From positions 1 to 64,000 of the forward strand of contig JAAYYU010000300.1 in assembly GCA_012515235.1 (NCBI GenBank): a stretch of 64,000 nt of DNA, written 5' to 3'. Of this stretch, positions 8,883 to 17,300 are shown piece by piece. Under the pieces are notes generated by a model, which made no database searches, was not told the origin of the DNA, and saw only the letters and a list, made by a program, of their open reading frames with translations. This stretch comes from Candidatus Anammoximicrobium sp. (GTDB taxonomy: Bacteria > Planctomycetota > Planctomycetia > Pirellulales > Pirellulaceae). Made by a program: the position numbers and the translations under genes. How positions within the stretch are numbered: position 1 is the stretch's first letter; each line of letters opens with the position of its first letter.

Positions 8883-9126
8883 CGAGCCGCGTTGGCGCGG
8901 CCTCGACTTGCCGGGCGGGATCGGGTGGGGGCGATTCAGCGTGCCAGCCTGAGCGGCCAGTCAGACCGAACCGTACCAGGATCAGCGGGCGCGTGCAAGA
9001 CGGTTCGTCCGCACCGCTGGCCGTGTCGCCGGGGGCGGTTGGCACCGTTCGAGAAACAACTGTCAGCTGACAAGCGAGCGGCAAGACACTAGCCGCCGGT
9101 CTTGCGGCACTTCCGCACGACCAGGA

Positions 9127-9156
9127 ACCGGTGGCTAGCGCCATTCCGCTCACTTG
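9127..9156. repeat. dispersed intergenic repeat, GGCTAGCGCC family, copy 1
   Basis: The stretch ACCGGTGGCTAGCGCCATTC, continuing CGCTCACTTG, matches 28775-28823 and 37590-37638 over its core. Similar short repeats are common in planctomycete intergenic DNA as far as I recall. No function is visible. Confidence 0.55.
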
Positions 9157-9202
9157 TTTCTCGCACGATGCTTACCCATCGCGGCCGCCGCGAGGCGGAC
9201 GG

Positions 9203-9588
9203 GTGACAAGTGCGTCCCTCGCTCAGGAACACTACCTGACGGGACTGGGCGCGGTCGAGGCCGCGTTGATCCGCCTGTTGGACCGCTCTCAACATGCGCA
9301 TGTGGTCTTGGTGAACGACTTGACCGAGGCCCTGCGGCTGCATAACGAGGGTTGCTGGCGGAAGAGCTGGACGTGTTCCGGATTCCGCTGCCCGCGGCCT
9401 TGGTGGGGCGCACGCTGGCGGACAGCGGAGTGCGCGAAGAGACGGGCTGCAACGTCGTCGCGGTGGTGCAGGGCGGCCAATTCAACGTGAATCCGGAGGC
9501 CCTCCAGCCGCTGCCCGCCGAGGCGGAACTGGTCGTGATCGGCGACCTCGAATCCGAAACGCGCTTCTTCGGCAAATTCGCCCTGTAG
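9203..9588 (+). pseudogene. remnant of an RCK/TrkA_C-domain (potassium channel-type) protein, N-truncated and frameshifted
   Basis: Two adjacent frames together give one recognisable domain. In frame 2, 9203-9349 reads into AALIRLLDRSQHAHVVLVND and EALRLHNE. From 9352 in frame 1 it continues LLAEELDVFRIPLP, then GRTLADSGVREETGCNVVAV, and ends ELVVIGDLESETRFFGKF. The second part is a typical RCK_C/TrkA_C ligand-binding domain of K+ channels and transporters. The join needs one missing base near 9350, and no pore or Rossmann RCK_N domain precedes it. A sequencing error could explain the shift but not the missing N-terminus. Start 9203 is only where similarity begins. Confidence 0.55.
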
Positions 9589-9610
9589 CACGGCGCGGCG
9601 GGCTCTCCGC

Positions 9611-10507
9611 TCAGTCGTCCAGGAAGTCTTCCCGGCACTTTCGGACGATCTCGATCTCGCTGGCCCGATACATGTGGACCTGCTCTTCCCGCCAGTACAG
9701 CGTTTCGCTCAAGGTGCAGTTCAGCACCTTGCGCAGCCGCAGCCAGTTGACTTGAATCGGCGTCAGGCCGCAGCGGGCGGACGCCTGGGTCAGCGTCAGC
9801 CATTCCTCCTGCTCCGGCGGGCGGTGGCGTTGAAGGCGCAACCACAGGTCCTTGTGCCAGCCGGCCAGATTCTGTTCCGACGGTTCGGACGCCAGCGTTC
9901 TTTCCCGCGCCTTCTTGCGGTGCATCCGGATGCAGCGGGTGGAACAGACCTTCTGGGCGCGGTGCTTGAGCCGGAACGGTTTCCCGCAATACTTGCACGT
10001 CTGCTGCTGTGTCACGTGGGGATGTTCGGTGATCTTCTTCAGCCGCAGGTGGCTGCGCCGCACGACCCAGACCCCGCGGGCATTCTTGGTCAGCAGCCCG
10101 TTCTTTTGCAGCACCTTGCGGAGCGGCCCCGGATCGGTCCCCAACTGGACCGCGGCTTCGCGCACGGTCACGTAGGGTTGTGGCCGAGGCTCCACCATCC
10201 GGTCGCCGAATCGCTGCCGGATTTTCTCCCGGATCTGGCGGACCCGCTCTCGCGTGAGGTGCAGGGTCTCGCCGATGGCGGCCAGCGTCACACCTGATCG
10301 CAGCATGGTGACGATCCGCTGGAAGTCCTCGCTGTGTTTGTCCGTCCACTTTGCCCGGGGCCAGCGGGATACGACCACGCCTTCTTCGACCAGCCGGCGG
10401 ACGGCCTGCGTGACCCGGTGGAACGGGACCTTCAGATTGACTGCGATGGCTTGGTTCTTGAAGCCTTGCCGGCGCAAGGCGGCGACTTGCGATTCGAATG
10501 ATTGCAC
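9611..10507 (-). CDS. DNA-binding protein with sigma-70 region-4-like HTH and a Cys4 zinc finger
   Basis: A 298-residue basic protein of unknown role. Residues about 74-100 (TLAAIGETLHLTRERVRQIR) look like sigma-70 region 4, including the RERVRQI signature. An N-terminal HTH-like helix set (about 5-45) and a central one (TVREAAVQLGTDPGPLRKVL) are also visible. Cysteines 171, 174, 188 and 192 (CKYCGKPF, then CSTRC) form a probable zinc ribbon. The GTG at 10507 is preferred because GGGAGG lies 5 bp upstream; ATG 10546 or GTG 10558 would add 13-17 residues. It lacks regions 2 and 3, so it is not a complete sigma factor. Candidates are a phage- or transposon-derived regulator or a site-specific DNA-binding protein. 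Confidence 0.75.
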   Translation of the reverse strand: MQSFESQVAALRRQGFKNQAIAVNLKVPFHRVTQAVRRLVEEGVVVSRWPRAKWTDKHSEDFQRIVTMLRSGVTLAAIGETLHLTRERVRQIREKIRQRFGDRMVEPRPQPYVTVREAAVQLGTDPGPLRKVLQKNGLLTKNARGVWVVRRSHLRLKKITEHPHVTQQQTCKYCGKPFRLKHRAQKVCSTRCIRMHRKKARERTLASEPSEQNLAGWHKDLWLRLQRHRPPEQEEWLTLTQASARCGLTPIQVNWLRLRKVLNCTLSETLYWREEQVHMYRASEIEIVRKCREDFLDD

Positions 10508-10570
10508 GGCACCCTCCCGTACTGGTACGAGAATCTTACCGTGCATTCTACCCGCCACCGCCGCGCCGTA

Positions 10571-10622
10571 AAGGGACGCGGGCGGCGGAGACGCAGCGCG
10601 GGGTTCGCGGACCGCGTCCCTT
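10571..10622 (-). terminator. inverted repeat downstream of the E1 gene
   Basis: AAGGGACGCGG (10571-10581) and CCGCGTCCCTT (10612-10622) form a perfect 11-bp stem with a 30-nt loop. On the minus strand it follows the E1 stop codon by about 45 bp and continues with TTTACGG, only a very short U run. It may end the deoR-E1 transcript. Confidence 0.35.
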
Positions 10623-10667
10623 CCTTTCGCCCCTTCCTTTCGCCGCCTCGCGGAGCCTCAGCCGGCG

Positions 10668-13142
10668 TCAAACCCCGGCCGCGTTGCGGCGCAACAGGTC
10701 GGCCAGGGAGCACTCGCGCACGGGCGTGTAGCCCGACAGCGGCAAAACGTGTTCGTGCACGGCGTCGAGGATGTCCGACGGTTGCGGGAAGAAGGCGTCC
10801 TCGACTTCATCCGCCGGAGTGATCCAGTTGCGGCTGCCGACCACGACGGGTGGACCGTCCAGGTCGTCAAAGGCGAACTGGGTGACTTTGGCGGCGAACG
10901 TCTGCAACATGCTGCCCCGCTCGCAGGCGTCGGAGGTCAGCACGATCTTGTGCGTTTTCTTCACCGAGGCCAGCACCTTGTCGTAGTTGAAGGGCACCAA
11001 GCTGCGCGCGTCGATGACCTCGCAGGAGACGCCGTGTTGTGCTTCCAGCGCGCGGGCGGCGTCCAGCGCGCGATACAGCGTCGCGCCGATGGACAGAATC
11101 GTCAGGTCCTTGCCGGGCTTCTTGACGTCCGGTTCGCCGAAGGGGATCTCGTAAGCCCCCGCCGGCACGCCGCCATCGTGGAACAGTTCGGGCATGTCGT
11201 AGATCCGCTGGCTTTCCAGGAACACGACCGGATCGGTGCCCAGCAGCGACGAATACATCAGCCCCTTGGCATCGTAGGGCGTGGCGGGGAAGACGACCTT
11301 CAGACCGGGGATGTGAGCGCACATGCTGCTCCAGTCCTGACTGTGCTGCGCGCCGTATTTCGAGCCGACGGAGACCCGCAACACGACGGGCATCTTCAAC
11401 AGGCCGCCCGACATGGACTGCCACTTGGCCAGCTGGTTGAACAACTCGTCGCCGGAACGGCCCATGAAATCGCAGTACATCAGTTCGGCCAGCACCCGGC
11501 CGCCTTCCAGGGCATAGCCGACGGCCGTGCCCACGATCGCGCCTTCGCTGATCGGCGAATTGAACAGGCGATGGTACGGCAGCGATTCCGTCAGCCCGCG
11601 ATACACGGCGAATGCGCCTCCCCAGTCCCGGTTCTCCTCGCCATAGGCGACCAGCGAGGGATCGGCATAGAAACGGTCGATGATCGCCTCGAACAAGGCG
11701 TCGCGGATACCGATGCAGCGTTGCTTGGGCAGCGGTTTGCCGGTTTCGTCCAGGCCGCTGCGGCTGCGCCCGGCCAACTGCTTGACGCGCGGGTTTTCCG
11801 CCAAGGGGATCCGCACCGCCGGCTCGCCCTCGCCGAGCTTCTCCACGCGCAGCCCGGAAAGCATGACCCGTTCCAGCAGGCAACCGGTCTTCTTCAGATC
11901 CGAGCGCGGCGAGATCTCCAGATCGATGGCCCGCTGGTAAGCCTTCAGGATGATCGCGTCGACCTCCGCCTGCAGCTTGTCAAGGTCTTTTTCCTTGCAC
12001 ACCTTGGCCTCAATCAGGCTGGCGGCGAACGTCTTGATCGGATCGAATTGCTGCCAGGCTTCGACCTCCTCCTTGTCGCGGTACGAGCTGGCATCCGACG
12101 GCGAATGGCCGCCAAAACGATAGGTCACCGTGTCCAGCAGAACGGGCCCCTCGCCGCGGGCGATGATCTCCTTCTTGCGGCGAATGGCGTCGATGACCGC
12201 CAGCGGGTTGAAGCCGTCGACGCGTTCGGCGTGCATCTGATCGGGCGTCAGCCCGGCGCCCAGGCGGGCCAGCACCTTGAAGCCCATGGTTTCCCCGCAC
12301 GGCTGGCCGCCCATGCCGTAAAAGTTGTTGACGAAGTTCATGATGTACGGCAGGCCGCCGCGATGGCTTTCCTCCCATAACTCCTTGAACTGGTCCATCG
12401 TCGCAAAGCACAGGGCTTCCCACGTGGGGCCGCAGCCGGCGGACGCATCGCCGATGTTCCCGATCACGATGCCGGGCTTCCTGTTCACGTGCTTGTACAA
12501 CGCCGCGCCCACGGAGATGTCGGCCGAACCGCCGACGATCGCATTGTTCGGATAGATCCCGAAGGGCGGGAAGAAGGCGTGCATCGAACCGCCCAGGCCT
12601 TTGTTGAAACCCGCCTCCCGCGCAAAGATCTCCGCCAGCGCTCCGTAGACCAGATAGTCGACGGCCAGCGACTTGACGTCGCCCGTCGCGCCCTTCTCGA
12701 CCACCCGCAGGCAATCGCCGTCGAAGTAACCCTTCATGATCTCCAGCAGCGACGGGTCGTCCAGCTTCTGAATCGCGGACAGGCCCTTCGCGAGGATTTC
12801 GCCGTGCGAACGGTGCGAGCCGTAGATGTGGTCGTCGATGCCCAGCAGGAACGCCTGGCCGACGGCCGCGGCTTCCTGGCCCATCGAAAGATGCGCCGGC
12901 CCGCGATGATCGTACTTGATGTCCCGGTAATGCCCCTGCTTCTTCACCGAATCGAGCATGTTCTCGAACGTGCGAATGAGCATCATGTCGCGCTGGATGC
13001 GGAGCAGGTCGTCCTTGCTGAAGGCCTTCGCCTTCAGTTCGTCACTCACCGTCCGGTCGTACTGATTGAGGGAGATCGGCGTGAACTCAACAGTACCTTT
13101 CGCACGCATCTCCGCCGGATTGATTGTCACTTGTTTGGGCAT
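10668..13142 (-). CDS. thiamine-diphosphate 2-oxoacid dehydrogenase E1, alpha and beta subunits fused
   Basis: 824 residues. The N-terminal ~420 residues are an E1-alpha: [20 protein letters not shown], then [23 protein letters not shown], and the ThDP/Mg motif beginning GDASAG at 231. From about 485 an E1-beta follows ([19 protein letters not shown], then [23 protein letters not shown] split across the subunit interface, and [20 protein letters not shown]). The enzyme decarboxylates a 2-oxoacid and passes the acyl group to lipoyl-E2. Fused alpha-beta E1s occur in acetoin- and branched-chain-type complexes; the substrate is not evident. It lies 19 bp downstream of the DeoR gene, same strand, while E2 and E3 run divergently from the shared control region. 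Confidence 0.92.
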   Translation of the reverse strand: MPKQVTINPAEMRAKGTVEFTPISLNQYDRTVSDELKAKAFSKDDLLRIQRDMMLIRTFENMLDSVKKQGHYRDIKYDHRGPAHLSMGQEAAAVGQAFLLGIDDHIYGSHRSHGEILAKGLSAIQKLDDPSLLEIMKGYFDGDCLRVVEKGATGDVKSLAVDYLVYGALAEIFAREAGFNKGLGGSMHAFFPPFGIYPNNAIVGGSADISVGAALYKHVNRKPGIVIGNIGDASAGCGPTWEALCFATMDQFKELWEESHRGGLPYIMNFVNNFYGMGGQPCGETMGFKVLARLGAGLTPDQMHAERVDGFNPLAVIDAIRRKKEIIARGEGPVLLDTVTYRFGGHSPSDASSYRDKEEVEAWQQFDPIKTFAASLIEAKVCKEKDLDKLQAEVDAIILKAYQRAIDLEISPRSDLKKTGCLLERVMLSGLRVEKLGEGEPAVRIPLAENPRVKQLAGRSRSGLDETGKPLPKQRCIGIRDALFEAIIDRFYADPSLVAYGEENRDWGGAFAVYRGLTESLPYHRLFNSPISEGAIVGTAVGYALEGGRVLAELMYCDFMGRSGDELFNQLAKWQSMSGGLLKMPVVLRVSVGSKYGAQHSQDWSSMCAHIPGLKVVFPATPYDAKGLMYSSLLGTDPVVFLESQRIYDMPELFHDGGVPAGAYEIPFGEPDVKKPGKDLTILSIGATLYRALDAARALEAQHGVSCEVIDARSLVPFNYDKVLASVKKTHKIVLTSDACERGSMLQTFAAKVTQFAFDDLDGPPVVVGSRNWITPADEVEDAFFPQPSDILDAVHEHVLPLSGYTPVRECSLADLLRRNAAGV

Positions 13143-13161
13143 TGTCCAGAATCCTGTTTGT

Positions 13162-13947
13162 CTAGTTGTCCGCTGGCTCGCTAAAAATCACTTCGATGTG
13201 CTGATCTTCAAAAAACCGCATCCACGGTCCGTCCGGTTCGCGATCGGTCACGACCTTACTGATCCGCGACCAATCGACAATCTGAAACAACGAGGCGCCG
13301 CCGAACTTGCCGCGATCGACCAACAGCACGGTCTGGCGGGCATTCTCCACGACCAGCCGGTGCAAATGAGCGCTGGCCACGTCGCTGGCCGATGGACCGA
13401 AATCCATGCTCAGACCGTCGGCGCCCAGAAAGGCGACGTATCCGCGCACCTGATTCAGGGCGCTCATCGCCATCGGGCCGACGGTGTCCATCCGGTCGGG
13501 CCGGTACTCGCCGCCAATCAGCAATACTTTAAGCCCCGGCGTGTTCAGCTGCAACGCAAGCCGCGCGCTGTTGGTCAGGATCGTAACGTCCTGCATCCTC
13601 TTTAAGTGGGGAACCATCTCGGAGCAAGTGGTGCCCGCATCGAGGAACACCTGGTCGCCGTCCGTCAGCAACCTGGCTGCCAGCCGGCCGATGACCTTTT
13701 TTTCCTCGACCGCCCGCAACTGCTTGGCGCGAAACGAGAAGTCCCCCTGCCGCGGCAAGGTCGCGCCGCCGTGAACCAGCAGCACCTGCTCCTCATCCGC
13801 CAGCGCCTTCAGATCGCGCCGCACCGTGGCCCCCGAGACACGCATCGACGCCGCCAGCTCTTTGACCGTAAGATGCTTCTTGTCAAAGAGTTGGCTCATG
13901 ATCTGCTTGCGGCGTTCTTCCGCAGCTTGACTCACGATGGTCCTCAC
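13162..13947 (-). CDS. DeoR-family transcriptional regulator
   Basis: 261 residues. An N-terminal winged HTH ([20 protein letters not shown], about 25-45) is followed by a DeoRC sensor domain (about 75-240) with [22 protein letters not shown] and [12 protein letters not shown], the sugar-phosphate-binding fold of the family. DeoR proteins typically repress sugar or polyol operons until a phosphorylated intermediate binds. It is first in a unit with E1 and divergent from E2-E3, and a 31-bp dyad lies between, so it probably controls both directions. The furthest start is GTG 13947; GTG 13935 ([10 protein letters not shown]) is equally plausible. Confidence 0.9.
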   Translation of the reverse strand: MRTIVSQAAEERRKQIMSQLFDKKHLTVKELAASMRVSGATVRRDLKALADEEQVLLVHGGATLPRQGDFSFRAKQLRAVEEKKVIGRLAARLLTDGDQVFLDAGTTCSEMVPHLKRMQDVTILTNSARLALQLNTPGLKVLLIGGEYRPDRMDTVGPMAMSALNQVRGYVAFLGADGLSMDFGPSASDVASAHLHRLVVENARQTVLLVDRGKFGGASLFQIVDWSRISKVVTDREPDGPWMRFFEDQHIEVIFSEPADN

Positions 13948-14011
13948 GTTACCTTACTTTCCGGCTCGGTTGTGCACAGTTAACACAGAATCGACAGAAA
14001 AAGCAAGAGGC

Positions 14012-14072
14012 TGATCAAGATTGTGATCAAGGCAGCTTGACTTGTGAAGAAAAGTCTTTAACTTCTTCACAA
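14012..14072. promoter_or_regulatory. DeoR control region between divergent E1 and E2 units
   Basis: A perfect dyad TTGTGAAGAA (14042-14051), 11-nt spacer, TTCTTCACAA (14063-14072) lies about 55 bp before the E2 start. Upstream are two direct TGATCAAG octamers (14012-14019, 14024-14031), 12 bp apart. A possible promoter TTGACT (14037-14042), 16 bp, TAACTT (14059-14064) is overlapped by the dyad, as expected for repression. Direct repeats of about 10 bp spacing are common DeoR sites, so either motif could be the operator. The assignment rests on position and symmetry only. Confidence 0.6.
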
Positions 14073-14125
14073 ACAGAAGGATCGTTCCCTGCTCTGAGTT
14101 CCAGGCAGGGGGAATCCGAGGACAC

Positions 14126-15697
14126 ATGAGTATGCAATCGATCACTCTTCCCAATCTGGCCGGCGGCGCGACTGCGGCCACCGTGGTCCGCTGGCGGAAG
14201 CAGCCCGGAGATATGTTTTCCTCTGGCGAGACCCTGGTGGAATTAGAGGTCGAGGACGCCTTGGTGCATCTCGAGGCATCCCAAGCGGGAACCCTGGCAA
14301 GGGTCCTTGTCCAGCCACCGGCGACAGTGAAGGTCGGCGCTGAGTTGGCTCACGTCCAGCCAGTTTCAAAAGAGCTGAACCAAGTCCAGGCGAGCCAGGT
14401 CCCGGCGACCGACGCGCCGGCACCGCCATCCAAGCCGGAGACGACCGTGACCAAACAACCTGCCGATGCCGCTGGAAGCCCTGGAAACGTCACGCCCATT
14501 TTGATGCCGCAAGCGGGCAACACGATGGAGGAAGGGATCATCGTCTCGTGGAAGGTGAAGCCGGGCGACCGGATTCAGGTCGGCCAGGTCATCTGCGAGA
14601 TCGAAACGGACAAAGCGACGATCGAATACGAGTCGCCCGACGCAGGCCGTCTGGCCCGGATCGTGGCCCAGGAACAGGACGCCGTGCCCATCAAGGAGCC
14701 GATCGCCTTTCTGGCCGACAACGATGCCGACGTCGACGCCTATCTGGCGGCCGGCGGCCCGGCTCCGGCGGGTACGGCGGCCCCCGCGGCGGGCGCCGTT
14801 GCCGCATCGGCGGCTCAGACGCCGGACGCGGCGGCGGCAACTCGCGCCAGCCGCGGCCCGGCCCCCGTCACGGCCGAAGGCCGCATCAAGGCCTCGCCCG
14901 CAGCCCGCGCGGTTGCCAGCCAGCGCGGAATCGAGCTGGCGGCGATCGGAGTTGGCAGCGGTCCCGGCGGGCGCATTCTTTCCAGCGACGTAGAACAAGC
15001 CAAGGTGGCGGCAGCCGCGCCGACCGCCGGACAGGCCCTGCGCCGGCCCATGACAAAGATGCGCCGCGCAATCGGCTTGAATCTGCAGCGATCGAAGCAG
15101 ACGATCCCGCACTTTTACCTGCGATTGACCATCAACGCGGAGCCGCTGTTCGCCTACTATCGCGAACACAAGCCGCAGACCAACTGTACGCTGAACGACG
15201 TGGTGGTGCTGGCCGTGGGGCGAGCGATGGCGGAATGCCCCGGCGTTCGCAGCCAGATCCAGGGCGACGAAATCGTGGAGCATCCGCACGCCAACATCGG
15301 CATCGCCGTGGGGGTGGAGGACGGGCTCGTCGTGCCGGTGGTGAAGAGCGTCGATTCGATGACGCTGGCCCAATTGTCGGCCGAAGCCAAGCGGGTGGTC
15401 GAAAACGCCCGCAACGGCAAGTTGGAGAACATCGGGCTGGGCAACTTCACGATCACCAATCTCGGTATGTTCGGCGTCGAGGAGTTCAGTGCCATCATCA
15501 ACCCGCCGGAGTCGGCCATCCTGGCCTTGGGCACCGTGCGGGAGACCGTGATCGTCCAGAACGGCGCGATGCGTCCTGGCCGTGTGATGACGATGACGCT
15601 GAGCGCCGACCATCGCATCGTGGATGGCCTGTTGGGGGCGAAATTCCTCGGCCGTCTCAAAGAAATCCTGGAAAACCCCTCTCAAGAGTTGCGTTGA
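14126..15697 (+). CDS. dihydrolipoyl acyltransferase (E2) with one degenerate and one intact lipoyl domain
   Basis: 523 residues in the usual E2 order. Lipoyl-like domain 1 (about 3-78) has EVEDALVHLEA where a lipoyl domain has DKA, placing Ala45 at the lipoylation site. An Ala/Pro linker follows. Lipoyl domain 2 (about 120-195) has ETDKATIEYESP, lipoyl Lys163. After another linker comes the peripheral-subunit-binding domain (about 252-290: KASPAARAVASQRGIELAAI, then GRILSSDVEQ). The catalytic domain (about 305-520) has SADHRIVDG with His496 and Asp500. It accepts the acyl group from the divergently encoded E1 and makes acyl-CoA. The E3 gene follows 67 bp downstream. Confidence 0.93.
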   Translation: MSMQSITLPNLAGGATAATVVRWRKQPGDMFSSGETLVELEVEDALVHLEASQAGTLARVLVQPPATVKVGAELAHVQPVSKELNQVQASQVPATDAPAPPSKPETTVTKQPADAAGSPGNVTPILMPQAGNTMEEGIIVSWKVKPGDRIQVGQVICEIETDKATIEYESPDAGRLARIVAQEQDAVPIKEPIAFLADNDADVDAYLAAGGPAPAGTAAPAAGAVAASAAQTPDAAAATRASRGPAPVTAEGRIKASPAARAVASQRGIELAAIGVGSGPGGRILSSDVEQAKVAAAAPTAGQALRRPMTKMRRAIGLNLQRSKQTIPHFYLRLTINAEPLFAYYREHKPQTNCTLNDVVVLAVGRAMAECPGVRSQIQGDEIVEHPHANIGIAVGVEDGLVVPVVKSVDSMTLAQLSAEAKRVVENARNGKLENIGLGNFTITNLGMFGVEEFSAIINPPESAILALGTVRETVIVQNGAMRPGRVMTMTLSADHRIVDGLLGAKFLGRLKEILENPSQELR

Positions 15698-15706
15698 CGA
15701 AAAGTC

Positions 15707-15775
15707 CACTGACCACTGACCATTAACCACTGACGACTGATCAACGATCTACGACGGCTGACCAATGACCACTGA
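15707..15775. repeat. degenerate tandem CACTGACCA/ACGACTGA repeats between E2 and E3
   Basis: The spacer is built of loose repeats such as CCACTGACCACTGACCATTA, CCACTGACGACTGATCAACG and GACCAATGACCACTGAGCAC. The E3 start codon lies inside the last unit. This simple repeat type recurs in planctomycete intergenic DNA; I see no further function. Confidence 0.55.
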
Positions 15776-17195
15776 GCACTTCGATATTTTCGTGATCGGC
15801 GCGGGACCGGGCGGGTACGTTGCCGCGTTGAAAGCCGCCCAGATGGGCGCCAAGGCGGCTGTCGCCGAACAGCACCACTTGGGCGGGACGTGCCTGAATT
15901 ACGGCTGTATTCCCTCCAAGGCGTTGCTTTCCAGTGCGGAATTGCTGCACAGCGTCCAGAACGCTCGGAAGTGGGGCGTTACGGTCAGCGGCGAGGTCGG
16001 GTTCGACTGGCAAGAGATCACCAAGCACAAGGACAAGATTCTCCGCCAGTTGCGCGGCGGCGTCGCCAGCCTGTTCAAGGGGCGGGGGGTCACGCAGTTG
16101 ACGGGACACGGCAACTTGGACGGCGCGGGCCGCCTGGTGGTGACGCCCAGCGACGGCCCGGCCCGCGTGGTGACCGCCGGCAAGGTGATCATTGCGACTG
16201 GCTCCGTTCCTGTTCGCATTCCGGGCTGGCCGACGGACGCGGCGGTTGTCTGCACGTCCGACGAAGCGGTGCATTGGACGTCGTTGCCGAAGAAGCTGTT
16301 GATCGTCGGCGGCGGCGTGATCGGCTGCGAGTTCGCGTGCATGATGCAGGCGTTCGGCGTGGCGGTGACGGTGGTCGAGATGCTGCCCAGCCTGTTGCCG
16401 ACACTCGATCAGGAGCTGGGCAAGGCGTTGCTGGCGATCTTCAAGGGTCGCGGGATCAGCTGCTACCTGGATACGAAGGTGGAGGGCATGGAGTTGGCGG
16501 CCGGCGGGGCGGCGGTCAAGACGCGGCTGTCCAACGGCGAAACGCTCGAATTCGATCGCGTGCTGGTGGCGGTGGGCCGGCGTCCGAACACGGAGCAGCT
16601 GGGCCTGGACAGCGCTGGGATCCAGACGAGCAAGCGGGGCTTTGTGCCGGTGAACGACCACCTGGAAACGAACGTGGCCGGCCATTACTGCATCGGCGAC
16701 GCGAACGGCCGGTGTCTGCTGGCCCACGCCGCCTCGGCCCACGGCGTGGCCGCCGTCGAAAACGCGCTGGGTCATGCCAAGCCCTTCGTGTCGCCGATTC
16801 CGTCGGCGGTGTACACGTTTCCGGAGATCGCCTCGGTGGGACTGAGCGAACAGGAAGCGCGGGACCAGGGGCTGCCGATCGCCATCGGCCGATTTCCCAT
16901 CGGGCATCTGGGCAAGGCCATGGCCGCACGGCACACGGACGGCTTTGTCAAAATGATCCGCCACCGCGAGACGGGCCAGTTGCTGGGCGCTCACATGCTC
17001 GGCCAGAACGCCACGGAGTGCATCGCCGCAACGACGGCGTTGTTGCACCAGAAGGCGTCCATGCAGGACGTTGCGGACACCGTCTGGGCGCATCCCACGA
17101 TCAGCGAAGCGATCAAGGAATCGGCCGAGGATGCGCTGAACATGGGCCTGCACTTGCCGCCGCGGAAGATCATTCGCGCTCCGGTCGGCGGGTGA
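15765..17195 (+). CDS. lpdA: dihydrolipoyl dehydrogenase (E3)
   Basis: 476 residues, standard length. FAD-binding Rossmann motif DIFVIGAGPGGYVAALKAA (7-25), redox disulfide GGTCLNYGCIPS with Cys43 and Cys48, NAD-binding motif LLIVGGGVIGCEFA (about 180), second FAD motif GHYCIGDANG (about 305), and C-terminal dimer domain with the catalytic WAHPTISEAIKE. It reoxidises the dihydrolipoyl arm of E2 using NAD. Its place directly after E2 makes a dedicated E3 for this pathway likely, though it may also serve pyruvate or glycine systems. Confidence 0.96.
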   Translation: MTTEHFDIFVIGAGPGGYVAALKAAQMGAKAAVAEQHHLGGTCLNYGCIPSKALLSSAELLHSVQNARKWGVTVSGEVGFDWQEITKHKDKILRQLRGGVASLFKGRGVTQLTGHGNLDGAGRLVVTPSDGPARVVTAGKVIIATGSVPVRIPGWPTDAAVVCTSDEAVHWTSLPKKLLIVGGGVIGCEFACMMQAFGVAVTVVEMLPSLLPTLDQELGKALLAIFKGRGISCYLDTKVEGMELAAGGAAVKTRLSNGETLEFDRVLVAVGRRPNTEQLGLDSAGIQTSKRGFVPVNDHLETNVAGHYCIGDANGRCLLAHAASAHGVAAVENALGHAKPFVSPIPSAVYTFPEIASVGLSEQEARDQGLPIAIGRFPIGHLGKAMAARHTDGFVKMIRHRETGQLLGAHMLGQNATECIAATTALLHQKASMQDVADTVWAHPTISEAIKESAEDALNMGLHLPPRKIIRAPVGG

Positions 17196-17300
17196 GTCGG
17201 TCGGCGGGTAAGGTCTCGGCGGTCCCGACCTGCCCGCAGGCGCCGTCTTCGTGGCGTCTGAACTCTGAACACGGAAGCCTCTGCTGAGAAAGCGGAAAAC

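Noticed and set aside
8881-8907. Inverted repeat GTCGAGCCGCG / CGCGGCCTCGAC upstream of the propeller gene
   Set aside because: Short, with a bulge, and in GC-rich DNA where such pairings are frequent; no clear regulatory position.
5674-9153. Longer start for the propeller protein (up to 9153)
   Set aside because: The extra ~100 codons are Arg/Pro/Ser-rich and precede a clear AAGGAGA-ATG and signal peptide at 8841.
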